From Clostridia bacterium (GTDB lineage Bacteria; Bacillota_A; Clostridia; Oscillospirales; CAG-272): 55,112 bases of DNA. Both the position numbers and the translations under genes were made by a program. Location: NCBI GenBank assembly GCA_017453335.1, contig JAFTKI010000102.1, positions 1-55,112 of the forward strand, read 5' to 3'. The notes beneath the pieces were generated by a model. It had not been told where the DNA came from. It searched no databases and saw only the letters and a list, made by a program, of their open reading frames with translations. The stretch's first letter is position 1. Each line of letters starts with the position of its first letter. Positions 25,349 through 33,059 of this stretch are shown here, one piece after another.

Positions 25349-25392
25349 GGGAAAAGCCTCCTTTGCTCCCATAAGGGATAGTTTCTGTTTTA

Positions 25393-25421
25393 ATTATACT
25401 CATTTTTACTTCTTTTGTCAA
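25393..25421 (-). promoter_or_regulatory. Consensus promoter of the cytidylate-kinase-like gene
   Basis: Minus strand TTGACA (25416-25421), 17-bp spacer, TATAAT (25393-25398). Confidence 0.9.
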
Positions 25422-25448
25422 GAATTTTTTTTGGACATACAAAAAGTA

Positions 25449-25477
25449 TTGATTTTTTTGCAAAAATCACTTATAAT
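25449..25477 (+). promoter_or_regulatory. Promoter of the DUF1294 gene
   Basis: TTGATT (25449-25454), 17-bp spacer, TATAAT (25472-25477). Confidence 0.85.
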
Positions 25478-25508
25478 AATAACGAAAATTCACTGGAGGG
25501 GAAAAGCA

Positions 25509-25775
25509 ATGCTCCGCTATTTGTTGATTTTTTATGCTGTTGTGAGTTTGATTGCCTTCTTTGCGTACGGCAGAGATAAGCGCAAGGCAAAAAAGAAGGC
25601 TTGGCGCACTCCGGAAGCTGTGCTTTTGGGGCTGGGCTTTTTCGGCGGTGCTGCGGGAGCTTTGCTTGGTATGAGTTTGTTTCGCCATAAGACAAAGCAT
25701 ATCCTATTTTGGCTGGTCAATCTTCTCGGACTTGCCGCACAGATCGCGCTGGCGTATTTCGTTTATACGCTGTGA
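25509..25775 (+). CDS. DUF1294 family small membrane protein
   Basis: 88 residues with three hydrophobic helices (about 2-20, 36-52 and 65-86). Between helices 1 and 2 is the basic segment YGRDKRKAKKKAWRTPE, followed by GLGFFGGAAGALLGM and FRHKTKH, the conserved DUF1294 signature. Function is unknown; some family members are fused to cold-shock domains in proteobacteria. GGAGGGG lies 8 nt before ATG. Single-gene transcript ending in a strong terminator shared with the convergent operon. Confidence 0.92.
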   Translation: MLRYLLIFYAVVSLIAFFAYGRDKRKAKKKAWRTPEAVLLGLGFFGGAAGALLGMSLFRHKTKHILFWLVNLLGLAAQIALAYFVYTL

Positions 25776-25776
25776 C

Positions 25777-25815
25777 AAAAAGACCGCACGCATTTTTTAT
25801 GCGTGCGGTCTTTTT
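25777..25815. terminator. Bidirectional terminator
   Basis: A 17-bp perfect inverted repeat (AAAAAGACCGCACGCAT and complement) with a 5-nt loop, T-rich on both exits, serving the DUF1294 gene and the convergent radical SAM operon. Confidence 0.93.
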
Positions 25816-28428
25816 TTACCGAAATTCGGTTTTTGCATCGTCGAGGTAGACGTGTGTGCGCAGGATCGTATAGCGCTCCTGCATCGGATCTTTCGAAAGG
25901 ATTCCGAGATGATCCTTTGCGGCTTTGATCAGAAATTCGGGATTGAGATGCTCGTGGCTTCCTGCCGACAGGATCGCGGAAATGCGGATCTCGCCCGATC
26001 TTTCGGGATTGTACACCGCCTTGATCTTGCGGATCATGGGGATGATGTCGATCTCCTTGTCGCCCGCTTTGGTTTTCTTGGTCATGAAAAGGGGAGCGGT
26101 TGTATAAAGTGCTTCCAATTTTTTCGCCGTTTCCTCGCAAAGATCGGGAGCGTGAAGGTGGATCTCGTATTTCGCCCATGCGATATCCTGGAATTTTGAG
26201 GTTGGCTCATACGCTTCCAGAATCTGCATTTCATCGGTCAACTCACGGTTGAGCTGTTCTTTGACCTGTGTCGGCGTGATATCGCGGTCGATGCGCAGAT
26301 CGATGAATTCGCACTCACTTTCGGTTCCAACCGACAGGGGAAGCCCGAATGTGACCTTTGCGTGGGGATTGAAGCCCTTTGTGTACCACATGGGGATCTT
26401 GGCGCGAACCAGCACACGGGCAATGGTTCGTTGCAGATCAAGATGGGAAATGTACTGCAGGTCTCCAACCTTGCGGAACATGATGCGAACCGTCTTCGGT
26501 GTTTCCAGCGGTGGGTAGTCATTGCGATTGGGGACCGTTGTTTGCTCGGTAGGTACGGAGTTCTGCATTTCCTTGCAACCGGGGCAGACCGCGCGGACAC
26601 CGCCCAGCTTGTTGGCACCGCATCCGCTGCAGCTTTGACGGCAGTTAGGAGTGGTTGCCGCCTCATAAGCCTTGGCGCGCTCACGCAGGAAAAATTCCTT
26701 GCTCACGCCGCAATCGATGATATCCCAAGGCAGAATCTCATCAAGTCCAAAGGCGCGGTTTGCGTAGAATGCGGGATCAACGCCGCTTCTTTCAAACACG
26801 TCCATCCATTTATCGTAGTCAAAATACTCGTCCCACGCATCAAAGCAGAAGCCCTCACGGCATGCCAGCTCCAGCGCGTCGGCAAGCTTACGGTCACCGC
26901 GCGCCAGCACAGCCTCAATGCGGGAGACCTTGGCGTCGTGATGCTGATAGCGCACGTGGCGGTTGGTGATCTTGGTTTTCAGATATTCCTGCTTTTCGGC
27001 AAGCATTTCCATGGTGTCCTGTGCTTCCCATTGAAAGGGGGTAAAGGGCTTGGGAATGAAGCAGGAAACGCTGATGGTGACCTGAACCTGACGCGAGCGG
27101 TTGCGGTTGGGATTCTGATAATACGCCTCGGCAACCTTATCGGCAAGTGCGGCGATTCCGTCCAGATCCTCAAGCGTTTCGGTGGGCAGACCGTTCATGA
27201 AATACAGCTTGACGGCATTCTTTTTCGCGTCAAAAGCCACCTGTACCGCGCGCAGAACATCCTCTTCACGCACGTTTTTGTTGATGACGTCGCGCAAACG
27301 CTGGGTACCTGCCTCGGGGGCAAAGGTCAATGACGAGGATCGCACCGATTCGATACGTCCCATCAGCTCCTTGTTGAAGCTGTCCACGCGCAAAGAGGGA
27401 AGCGACAGACTGACCATATTGTTATCCGTCCAGGAAAGCAGCTTGTCGCACAGCGGCTCCAGCTCGGTGTAATCGCTGATCGACAGCGAGGAAAGCGAAA
27501 TTTCCTCATATCCCGTTGTGTCAAACAGCTTTTTTGCCTGTTCGTTAAGCACATCGGGACTTTTTTCGCGTACGGGACGGTAGATCATACCTGCCTGACA
27601 GAAGCGGCAGCCGCGGATACATCCGCGATAGACCTCCAGCATGATGCGGTCGTGTACCGTTTCAATATAGGGCATGACTACCTTGTCGGGGAAATAGACC
27701 TTGTCCAGATTCTTGATGATCTGCTTGGTCACCTGACGGGGGATATCGTCATAAACGGGCGTGTAGGCTTGAATCGTGCCGTCCTCGTGATAGGTGACGT
27801 TATAAAGTGAGGGAACGTATACACCGGGGATGGTTTTTGCGGCTTCGTGCAAAAACGCCTGTCTTGTATAGCGTCCTTCCTCCTTCATTCGGATATACAG
27901 GCGAACGATTGCGGGGAGCATATCCTCGCCCTCTCCGATGTTGAACAGATCGAAAAAGTCGGCGATCGGCTCGGGGTTGTAGGCACAGGGCCCGCCGCCA
28001 ATGATCAGGGGCGCATCCTCTGCGCGATCCTTCGAGCGCAAGGGGATCTGAGCCAGCTCCAGCATTTTGAGTACGTTGGTGTAGCTCATTTCATATTGAA
28101 GCGTAAAGGCAACAAAATCAAAGCAAGAGAGCGGATCGCCGCTTTCCAGCGCAACGAGGGGAATATCATGCTCCCTCATTTGCTCCTGCATATCCACCCA
28201 CGGGGTATACACGCGCTCGCACCAGATATCGGGATGCTCGTTGAGCGCACCGTAAAGAAGACGAACGCCCAGATTGGACATTCCGATTTCATAAGTGTCG
28301 GGGAAGCAGAAGGCAAAGCGCGCCTTGATATCCTTGACATTTTTGATGATCTGTCCGTATTCTCCGCCCGCATAGCGGCCCGGCTTTGTAACCGATTTGA
28401 GAACAGAAGAGTGATTGGTAATTGACAT
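25816..28428 (-). CDS. TIGR03960-type B12-binding-like radical SAM protein fused to DUF2344
   Basis: 870 residues. The first about 640 form the radical SAM part: FCFPDTYEIGMSNLG, IGGGPCAYNPEPIADFFD, cluster motif YRGCIRGCRFCQAGMIYRP, and the SLSSLSISDY segment. A small Cys cluster CRQSCSGCGANKLG with CPGCKE suggests a zinc ribbon or extra Fe-S site. The last about 220 residues are DUF2344 (VRIMFRKVGDLQYISHLDLQRT, YTKGFNPHAK). This fused form is common in Clostridia; in others the two are adjacent genes, sometimes beside ribosomal protein L21 or RNase G genes. The molecular reaction is unknown to me. Last gene of the rlmB operon, 58 bp after the previous gene. Confidence 0.92.
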   Translation of the reverse strand: MSITNHSSVLKSVTKPGRYAGGEYGQIIKNVKDIKARFAFCFPDTYEIGMSNLGVRLLYGALNEHPDIWCERVYTPWVDMQEQMREHDIPLVALESGDPLSCFDFVAFTLQYEMSYTNVLKMLELAQIPLRSKDRAEDAPLIIGGGPCAYNPEPIADFFDLFNIGEGEDMLPAIVRLYIRMKEEGRYTRQAFLHEAAKTIPGVYVPSLYNVTYHEDGTIQAYTPVYDDIPRQVTKQIIKNLDKVYFPDKVVMPYIETVHDRIMLEVYRGCIRGCRFCQAGMIYRPVREKSPDVLNEQAKKLFDTTGYEEISLSSLSISDYTELEPLCDKLLSWTDNNMVSLSLPSLRVDSFNKELMGRIESVRSSSLTFAPEAGTQRLRDVINKNVREEDVLRAVQVAFDAKKNAVKLYFMNGLPTETLEDLDGIAALADKVAEAYYQNPNRNRSRQVQVTISVSCFIPKPFTPFQWEAQDTMEMLAEKQEYLKTKITNRHVRYQHHDAKVSRIEAVLARGDRKLADALELACREGFCFDAWDEYFDYDKWMDVFERSGVDPAFYANRAFGLDEILPWDIIDCGVSKEFFLRERAKAYEAATTPNCRQSCSGCGANKLGGVRAVCPGCKEMQNSVPTEQTTVPNRNDYPPLETPKTVRIMFRKVGDLQYISHLDLQRTIARVLVRAKIPMWYTKGFNPHAKVTFGLPLSVGTESECEFIDLRIDRDITPTQVKEQLNRELTDEMQILEAYEPTSKFQDIAWAKYEIHLHAPDLCEETAKKLEALYTTAPLFMTKKTKAGDKEIDIIPMIRKIKAVYNPERSGEIRISAILSAGSHEHLNPEFLIKAAKDHLGILSKDPMQERYTILRTHVYLDDAKTEFR

Positions 28429-28486
28429 AACAAAGATTCCTTACTTGGATTGTTGGTGTTTTTTTGAATGCTTGAGATCGCAACGG

Positions 28487-30769
28487 TTATCTGCGAAAAC
28501 GAAAGCGTGATTCGCTCAGCTCGGCGTGAGCCGACAGCGTAAAGATTGACAGCCAAAGTGCCTGGTAGGCTAAGATCGAGGGGATTCCGAGCGGAGATTC
28601 GGGCTTGAAGATCATCAACAAAAGAACTCCCAAGGCTCCCAGAACAGAGGCGATCACCTGCATCCTAAGGGCAAAGCGGCGCAGCGTGGAGATTCCGCTG
28701 ACTGCGTAGAGCGGATAGACAATATCGGTTTCTTCGTTTCGTGCGATAACCGAGGTATCTGCCTTATCCGGATCCTTGCTTTCCTCAAAACGTCCCGGCT
28801 TTCTGATGATAACAGCTTCTTTATCGCGGTCTCTGCTTTGCCGCAGAAAGACTTCGTTCAGATTCGGATCGTAGGTGGAGAGTGCCACGGCGACCTCACC
28901 CTCGGCAAGATCTTCAATCAGCTTTTCAAAGGAAGCGTTGGTTTTGTATTCGATCTCATAACTCAGCTTCAGAACTCCGTCTACAGCAAAATACATCACG
29001 GAAACATTGCTTTCGCGCGCAAGCGCACGCTCGGGGTTCTCGCGGGGGACACGGACACCGCTGTAGCGCAAAAATTCTGCGCTTCCCGCCAGAAGATGGG
29101 TGCGGCTGTTTGCCATTGCTTCAATGCCGAACTCATGAATGCGTACGATCGTGATCTGGGGTTCCTCCTCGGGAGACGCCAAGGTCACACCGATCTTTTT
29201 CATGGTGCCGCCCAGCTTACGGAACAGGGCGCCCGCAAGAAGCAGATCTTGTTGGAAATCATCGTTTTTGCGAACCGCAATTTCTGCGCTCTTTTCGGCA
29301 TCGAAGAGCAGGGTGTCACGAAATACTACAGTTTTTTCATTTTCCAGCTCTTCCACCGACTCTTCGCCGATCACGGCACAGCCGCGCCGTGCCAGAATAC
29401 GGTTTGCGCGACAAAGCGGATAGAAAAATGCGAAAAAGAAGGAGAGCGGCATGGAAACCATCAGGGTGGTGATTGCAAGAGAGAGTGCCGAGGCAAGGTT
29501 ATCGGTGTAGACCGTTGCCACAAAGGCGAACAGGATCGCCAAGGAAAGCATCAGAGTAATCAGTGCGGTAAAAGGACGCGCGGCGGCATCCATTGCGTTG
29601 AAGCGGCGGAAAAAGCCGACGGTCTGCTTGGTTTTGTGAACCTCATAAATGCTCTTGCCCAGATCGTCGTTCATTATTTTCACGATCTTGTTGTTGTAAC
29701 GCAGCTTTTTCTTGGAGGGCGTTGCCTCGGTCAAAACGTACTTGTCGTCATCGGAGCTCAGCATACGGAAGGTACGAAGCTCACAGAACAGTCGGAAAAC
29801 ATCACAAAGCGCCACTGTGAAAAGTACGCATGAGAGCAAGAAGTTGACGCGCAGCATCTCTCCCTGGAGAATGATCACGGCGATCGAATAGAGAAAAGCG
29901 ATTGGCGTCAGAATTGCAGGGAAGGAATAGGGCGTGGGGGAAAAGACGAAAAAGGACCGAAGCCCCGCATACAAGGGCCTTGCGGACAGCAATATGGGCG
30001 GGATCAGCAGAAGGAGTGCCATGGTGTCCCAAAGACGGGTATTTTGCGCTGCAAAGCTTCCGAGTGCCGTTCCTGTCAGAAAATTGGGCTGATCCATGAA
30101 AAACAGCAACAGAGTGCATACCGTTGCTACCAGCAATCGGACGAGTGCAAACTTGCGGTCGCTGACATAATCCTTCACGATCGTCTCACGAGCGGAATTG
30201 GAAACGAAATTTCTGCCTCGGTAGCCAAATGATGTGATATAACGGTGCGTTTCCTGCTGATTTGCAAGCTTTTGAAGATCGCTTTTCAAGCGTTTCAGGT
30301 TTTCGTAGCCTACAAGCCGCCCCAGCTCGTTTTCATATCCCAGCTCAAACATCATATAGATGTCATTCTCGGTCAATCCGCTTTTTTTGCAGATCATTTC
30401 CATTGAGGGAAGCTTTTCATTGGATGGGGATGGGGGAGGGGTGATACGGTTGAACAGAGAGTGCTTTTTGGTGCCTTTTTCCGTTTCTTCAACGGTTTCC
30501 TCCGGTTGCAGCTCTCCAACTTCATTGGATTCGTTCTCCACCCAAATTTCCTCCAGCGCCTCGTTCGGTGCTTCAACCATGGAGGCAAGCTCGGTTTTTG
30601 CTTCAACGGGTTTTGTTTTTTCTTCTTTTTTGGTGCTTCTCGGCTTGGTGGTCTTCTTTACTTCTTTGGGTTGTGCCGCGCTTCTTCTGGGCTTTTTGGA
30701 AGCGGATTCCTGATCCGATCCCGGAAGCGGCGTGGGGGGAATCATGGTGGTGTTATCTTGCTTTTTCAT
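28487..30769 (-). CDS. P-type-ATPase-like membrane protein lacking the catalytic motif
   Basis: 760 residues. 1-110: Lys/Glu/Pro-rich disordered tail. About 115-170: soluble helical segment. Then about eight membrane helices in a 2+2+2+2 pattern. From about 405 onward it follows P1B-type ATPase order: two helices containing ITTLMVSMPLSFFFAF (where CPC or SPC normally sits), RANRILARRGCAVIGEESVEEL, then TVVFRDTLLFD where ATPases have the phosphorylation site DKTGTLT. Further on is HLLAGSAEFL (GN/GS loop) and the AVDGVLKLSYEIEY segment, equivalent to the domain preceding the GDN loop. No TGD or GDGxND motif remains. I infer a catalytically dead paralogue. It starts 3 bp after the stop of the repeat protein, so the two are coupled. 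Confidence 0.8.
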   Translation of the reverse strand: MKKQDNTTMIPPTPLPGSDQESASKKPRRSAAQPKEVKKTTKPRSTKKEEKTKPVEAKTELASMVEAPNEALEEIWVENESNEVGELQPEETVEETEKGTKKHSLFNRITPPPSPSNEKLPSMEMICKKSGLTENDIYMMFELGYENELGRLVGYENLKRLKSDLQKLANQQETHRYITSFGYRGRNFVSNSARETIVKDYVSDRKFALVRLLVATVCTLLLFFMDQPNFLTGTALGSFAAQNTRLWDTMALLLLIPPILLSARPLYAGLRSFFVFSPTPYSFPAILTPIAFLYSIAVIILQGEMLRVNFLLSCVLFTVALCDVFRLFCELRTFRMLSSDDDKYVLTEATPSKKKLRYNNKIVKIMNDDLGKSIYEVHKTKQTVGFFRRFNAMDAAARPFTALITLMLSLAILFAFVATVYTDNLASALSLAITTLMVSMPLSFFFAFFYPLCRANRILARRGCAVIGEESVEELENEKTVVFRDTLLFDAEKSAEIAVRKNDDFQQDLLLAGALFRKLGGTMKKIGVTLASPEEEPQITIVRIHEFGIEAMANSRTHLLAGSAEFLRYSGVRVPRENPERALARESNVSVMYFAVDGVLKLSYEIEYKTNASFEKLIEDLAEGEVAVALSTYDPNLNEVFLRQSRDRDKEAVIIRKPGRFEESKDPDKADTSVIARNEETDIVYPLYAVSGISTLRRFALRMQVIASVLGALGVLLLMIFKPESPLGIPSILAYQALWLSIFTLSAHAELSESRFRFRR

Positions 30770-30772
30770 GTT

Positions 30773-31936
30773 TCAATCTTCCGAGCTTTCGTCGGACACT
30801 TTCTCCTTTCCGATCTTAATGGGAGCATCGGTGAGTACGGTTGCTTCCGCTTTTTTTGCCGTTTGTTGCGGCTTTTCATTGCGCGGACGGATCACAAATC
30901 GCTCCGTTTGTGCCGTTTTTGACACGGGAGGACGAATGACGATCCGTTCAATTTCGGTAGCCTGTGCAGAGGACGCAGGTGCCTCTTTTTGTTTGGGAAC
31001 AATGCGGATCGGCTCGTTTTCGGAACGCCTTGAGCTGCCTTCTTTGGAAATGGCAGTTTTTATGGGCGGTTCGGCTTTGACGGTGCTCGGAGGGATATCG
31101 CTCGGCAGATCGTCGGGTAAATAATGTACTGCCTTGGAGCTTTTTTGGGGAGCCTCACTCTTTTTTGGAATGGGTTTCTTAACTTCTTGTGGGAAAAAGA
31201 CCTTTTTTTCGGGAATTTTCTTTTTGACCTCGGCAACTGTCTCGGGTTCAGCAACTGCCTCAGGCTCATTAACTACCTCGGGTTCATTAACGCTCTCAGT
31301 CTCGGTAATCGCCACAGGCTCTGCAATTACCTCAGGCTCGGTGATTTCTTCCGGTTCTGTAACCATTTCCGGTTCGGTAACCGCTATGGGTTCAGCAACT
31401 ATCTCTCGCTCGTTAACCACCTCGGGTTCACTAACTATTTCAGTCTTGGCAACCACCTCAGGTTCGGTGACTACTTCCGGTTCGGCAATCACCTCAGGTT
31501 CACTAACGATTTCTGGCTCAGCAACCGCTTTTTCGGGAATCTCCGTTTTTACGCAAGTTTTTTTGGAAGCGGTTGCCTTTTTTGTCTTTTTGGGCGGTTT
31601 GTTCTCGGAGTCTGTCTTTTTCCGTTCTTTTTTTACAGGCGCGGCGGCTTCTTTCGATTCTTCAACCAAAACAGCCTCGTTTGGCTCTTTTGGTTCGGTT
31701 GAAGTCTCGGCTTGCACCGAGGTGTCGGTCTGCTCCGCGTCTTCTTCGGCATACTCTGCCATTGGATCGGAGATCGCACCCATCATCTTTGCAAGCTGTT
31801 CTTGAAATTTGCGGTCTGCTTCGGTTGTTTTATCTTGCTTTTTCTTATTTTCCGCTGGATCTTCAAGATAGACCTGTCGGAGCTTTTTGAGCAGATCCGA
31901 AAGCTCACGGTCTTCTTTGGACGGCGTTTTTGCCAT
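30773..31936 (-). CDS. Hexapeptide-repeat, disordered acidic protein
   Basis: 387 residues, no membrane segment or signal. The N-terminal 60 residues are helical and conserved-looking (LSDLLKKLRQVYLEDP, EADRKFQEQLAKMMGAISDP). 60-135 are charged linker. 140-235 hold 16 tandem hexapeptides of consensus EPEVVx (x = A, T, S or N). 236-387 are basic/Pro-rich with short motifs such as PIRIVPK, RIVIRPP and RFVIRP. The composition mirrors the disordered N-tail of the downstream P-type-ATPase-like protein (co-transcribed, 3 bp apart), hinting that the two interact. No family recognised. AGGAG precedes the ATG. Confidence 0.85.
   Translation of the reverse strand: MAKTPSKEDRELSDLLKKLRQVYLEDPAENKKKQDKTTEADRKFQEQLAKMMGAISDPMAEYAEEDAEQTDTSVQAETSTEPKEPNEAVLVEESKEAAAPVKKERKKTDSENKPPKKTKKATASKKTCVKTEIPEKAVAEPEIVSEPEVIAEPEVVTEPEVVAKTEIVSEPEVVNEREIVAEPIAVTEPEMVTEPEEITEPEVIAEPVAITETESVNEPEVVNEPEAVAEPETVAEVKKKIPEKKVFFPQEVKKPIPKKSEAPQKSSKAVHYLPDDLPSDIPPSTVKAEPPIKTAISKEGSSRRSENEPIRIVPKQKEAPASSAQATEIERIVIRPPVSKTAQTERFVIRPRNEKPQQTAKKAEATVLTDAPIKIGKEKVSDESSED
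31232..31519 (-). repeat. 18-bp coding tandem repeat (16 units)
   Basis: Sixteen in-frame 18-bp units encode EPEVVA-like hexapeptides (residues 140-235 of the host protein). Units vary at the DNA level, so it is an old or selected array, but the length could change by slippage or recombination. Confidence 0.88.
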
Positions 31937-31975
31937 GGCGCATCTCCTTTCTTGTTTTTTAAACTGTTGGGGGAA

Positions 31976-32875
31976 TCAATGATGACGGCGAGCCGTCTCG
32001 GCAAGCAGGATCGCTGCTGCCGTGGATACGTTGAAGGAATTGACCTTTCCGTACATCGGGATCGAAACGATCGCGTCACAGGTCTTTTTCACCAGTTGCG
32101 AAACACCGTTTCCTTCGCTGCCCAGTACAATGGCAACGGGGCCCGAGAGGTCGGTATCGTACAGGCTCTCTCCGCCCGCCTCTGCGGCGTAGGTCCAAAC
32201 GCCTGCTTTTTTCAGCGTTTCCAGCGTGGTGGCAATGTTTGCGACCTTCGCAACGGCAAGATGCTCCACGGCTCCTGCGGATGCTTTGGTTACCAGCGGA
32301 GTCAGACCAACCGCGCGGCGCTTGGGGATGATCAGACCGTGCGCACCGCAGCATTCGGCGCAACGGATGATCGCGCCCAGATTATAGGGATCGGTGATTC
32401 CGTCGCAAACCACGATCAAGGGTGCCTCTCCGCGCTCTTCCGCAATCGCCAGAATGTCTTCTACCGTGCAGTATTCCTTTTCGGCGGCAAGCGCGATCAC
32501 GCCTTGGTGGGGTGCATAGCCCGACAGCGCGTCAAGCTTTGCCTTTTCCACCTCTAAAACGGGGATCCCACGCTCGATGGCTTCCGCTACCAGAACCACG
32601 ATCGATCCCGTGCGTTCTCCGCGCTGTACCATCAGCTTGTCAATCGAACGGTCGGAGCGTAACAGCTCACGAACCGCGTTTCTGCCGATTACGGCACCGT
32701 TTTCGTAGTCGCCGTGAATATTGGATTCTTCAAGGGTGTTTTCTCCTTGAAATTCCGCTTTTTCGGGCTTGCGTTCAAATCGGTTTGCGTTTTTTCGTTG
32801 CTTTGAAAAATTACCGTGGGAGGAATGACCGCCCGCGCGGTTTTGCGAATAACTGCTTTTTTTCTTTTTTTCCAT
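31976..32875 (-). CDS. rlmB: 23S rRNA 2'-O-methyltransferase (TrmH/RlmB family)
   Basis: 299 residues from ATG 32875. SPOUT methyltransferase with the three family motifs: DGITDPYNLGAIIRCAECCG (motif 1), AIVLGSEGNGVS (motif 2) and IPMYGKVNSFNVSTAAAILL (motif 3). An L30e-like RNA-binding N-domain (GRNAVRELLRS) precedes it. RlmB modifies G2251 of 23S rRNA; closely related TrmH-like enzymes modify tRNA or other sites, so the exact base is inferred. Residues 1-55 are a basic, Asn/Lys-rich tail. First gene of the four-gene operon; a TATAAT box near 32932-32943 on the minus strand is a plausible promoter, with a poor -35. Confidence 0.92.
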   Translation of the reverse strand: MEKKKKSSYSQNRAGGHSSHGNFSKQRKNANRFERKPEKAEFQGENTLEESNIHGDYENGAVIGRNAVRELLRSDRSIDKLMVQRGERTGSIVVLVAEAIERGIPVLEVEKAKLDALSGYAPHQGVIALAAEKEYCTVEDILAIAEERGEAPLIVVCDGITDPYNLGAIIRCAECCGAHGLIIPKRRAVGLTPLVTKASAGAVEHLAVAKVANIATTLETLKKAGVWTYAAEAGGESLYDTDLSGPVAIVLGSEGNGVSQLVKKTCDAIVSIPMYGKVNSFNVSTAAAILLAETARRHH

Positions 32876-33019
32876 GAGTGTGTCGGAATTCCTTTCCGTG
32901 TTTTGATACGGGAGTAAGATATAGATAATCATATTATATCATAAAAAAAGATATTTGTACATATCCTTTTTGAATTTTCTCGCCCGAAAGCGTAAATTTG
33001 ATCGAAGAACGAGTAAAAA

Positions 33020-33051
33020 AGACGAACTCTCCCCAAAAGAAGAGTTCGTCT
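33020..33051 (-). terminator. Terminator of the GH127 gene
   Basis: 11-bp stem AGACGAACTCT / AGAGTTCGTCT with a 10-nt loop. On the minus strand it runs into TTTTTT. Confidence 0.88.
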
Positions 33052-33059
33052 GATAATTT

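Noticed and set aside
31232..31519. Regular 18-bp repeats considered as a CRISPR or satellite array
   Set aside because: Units are contiguous with no spacers, in frame, and encode hexapeptides within a larger open frame with a good start and stop.
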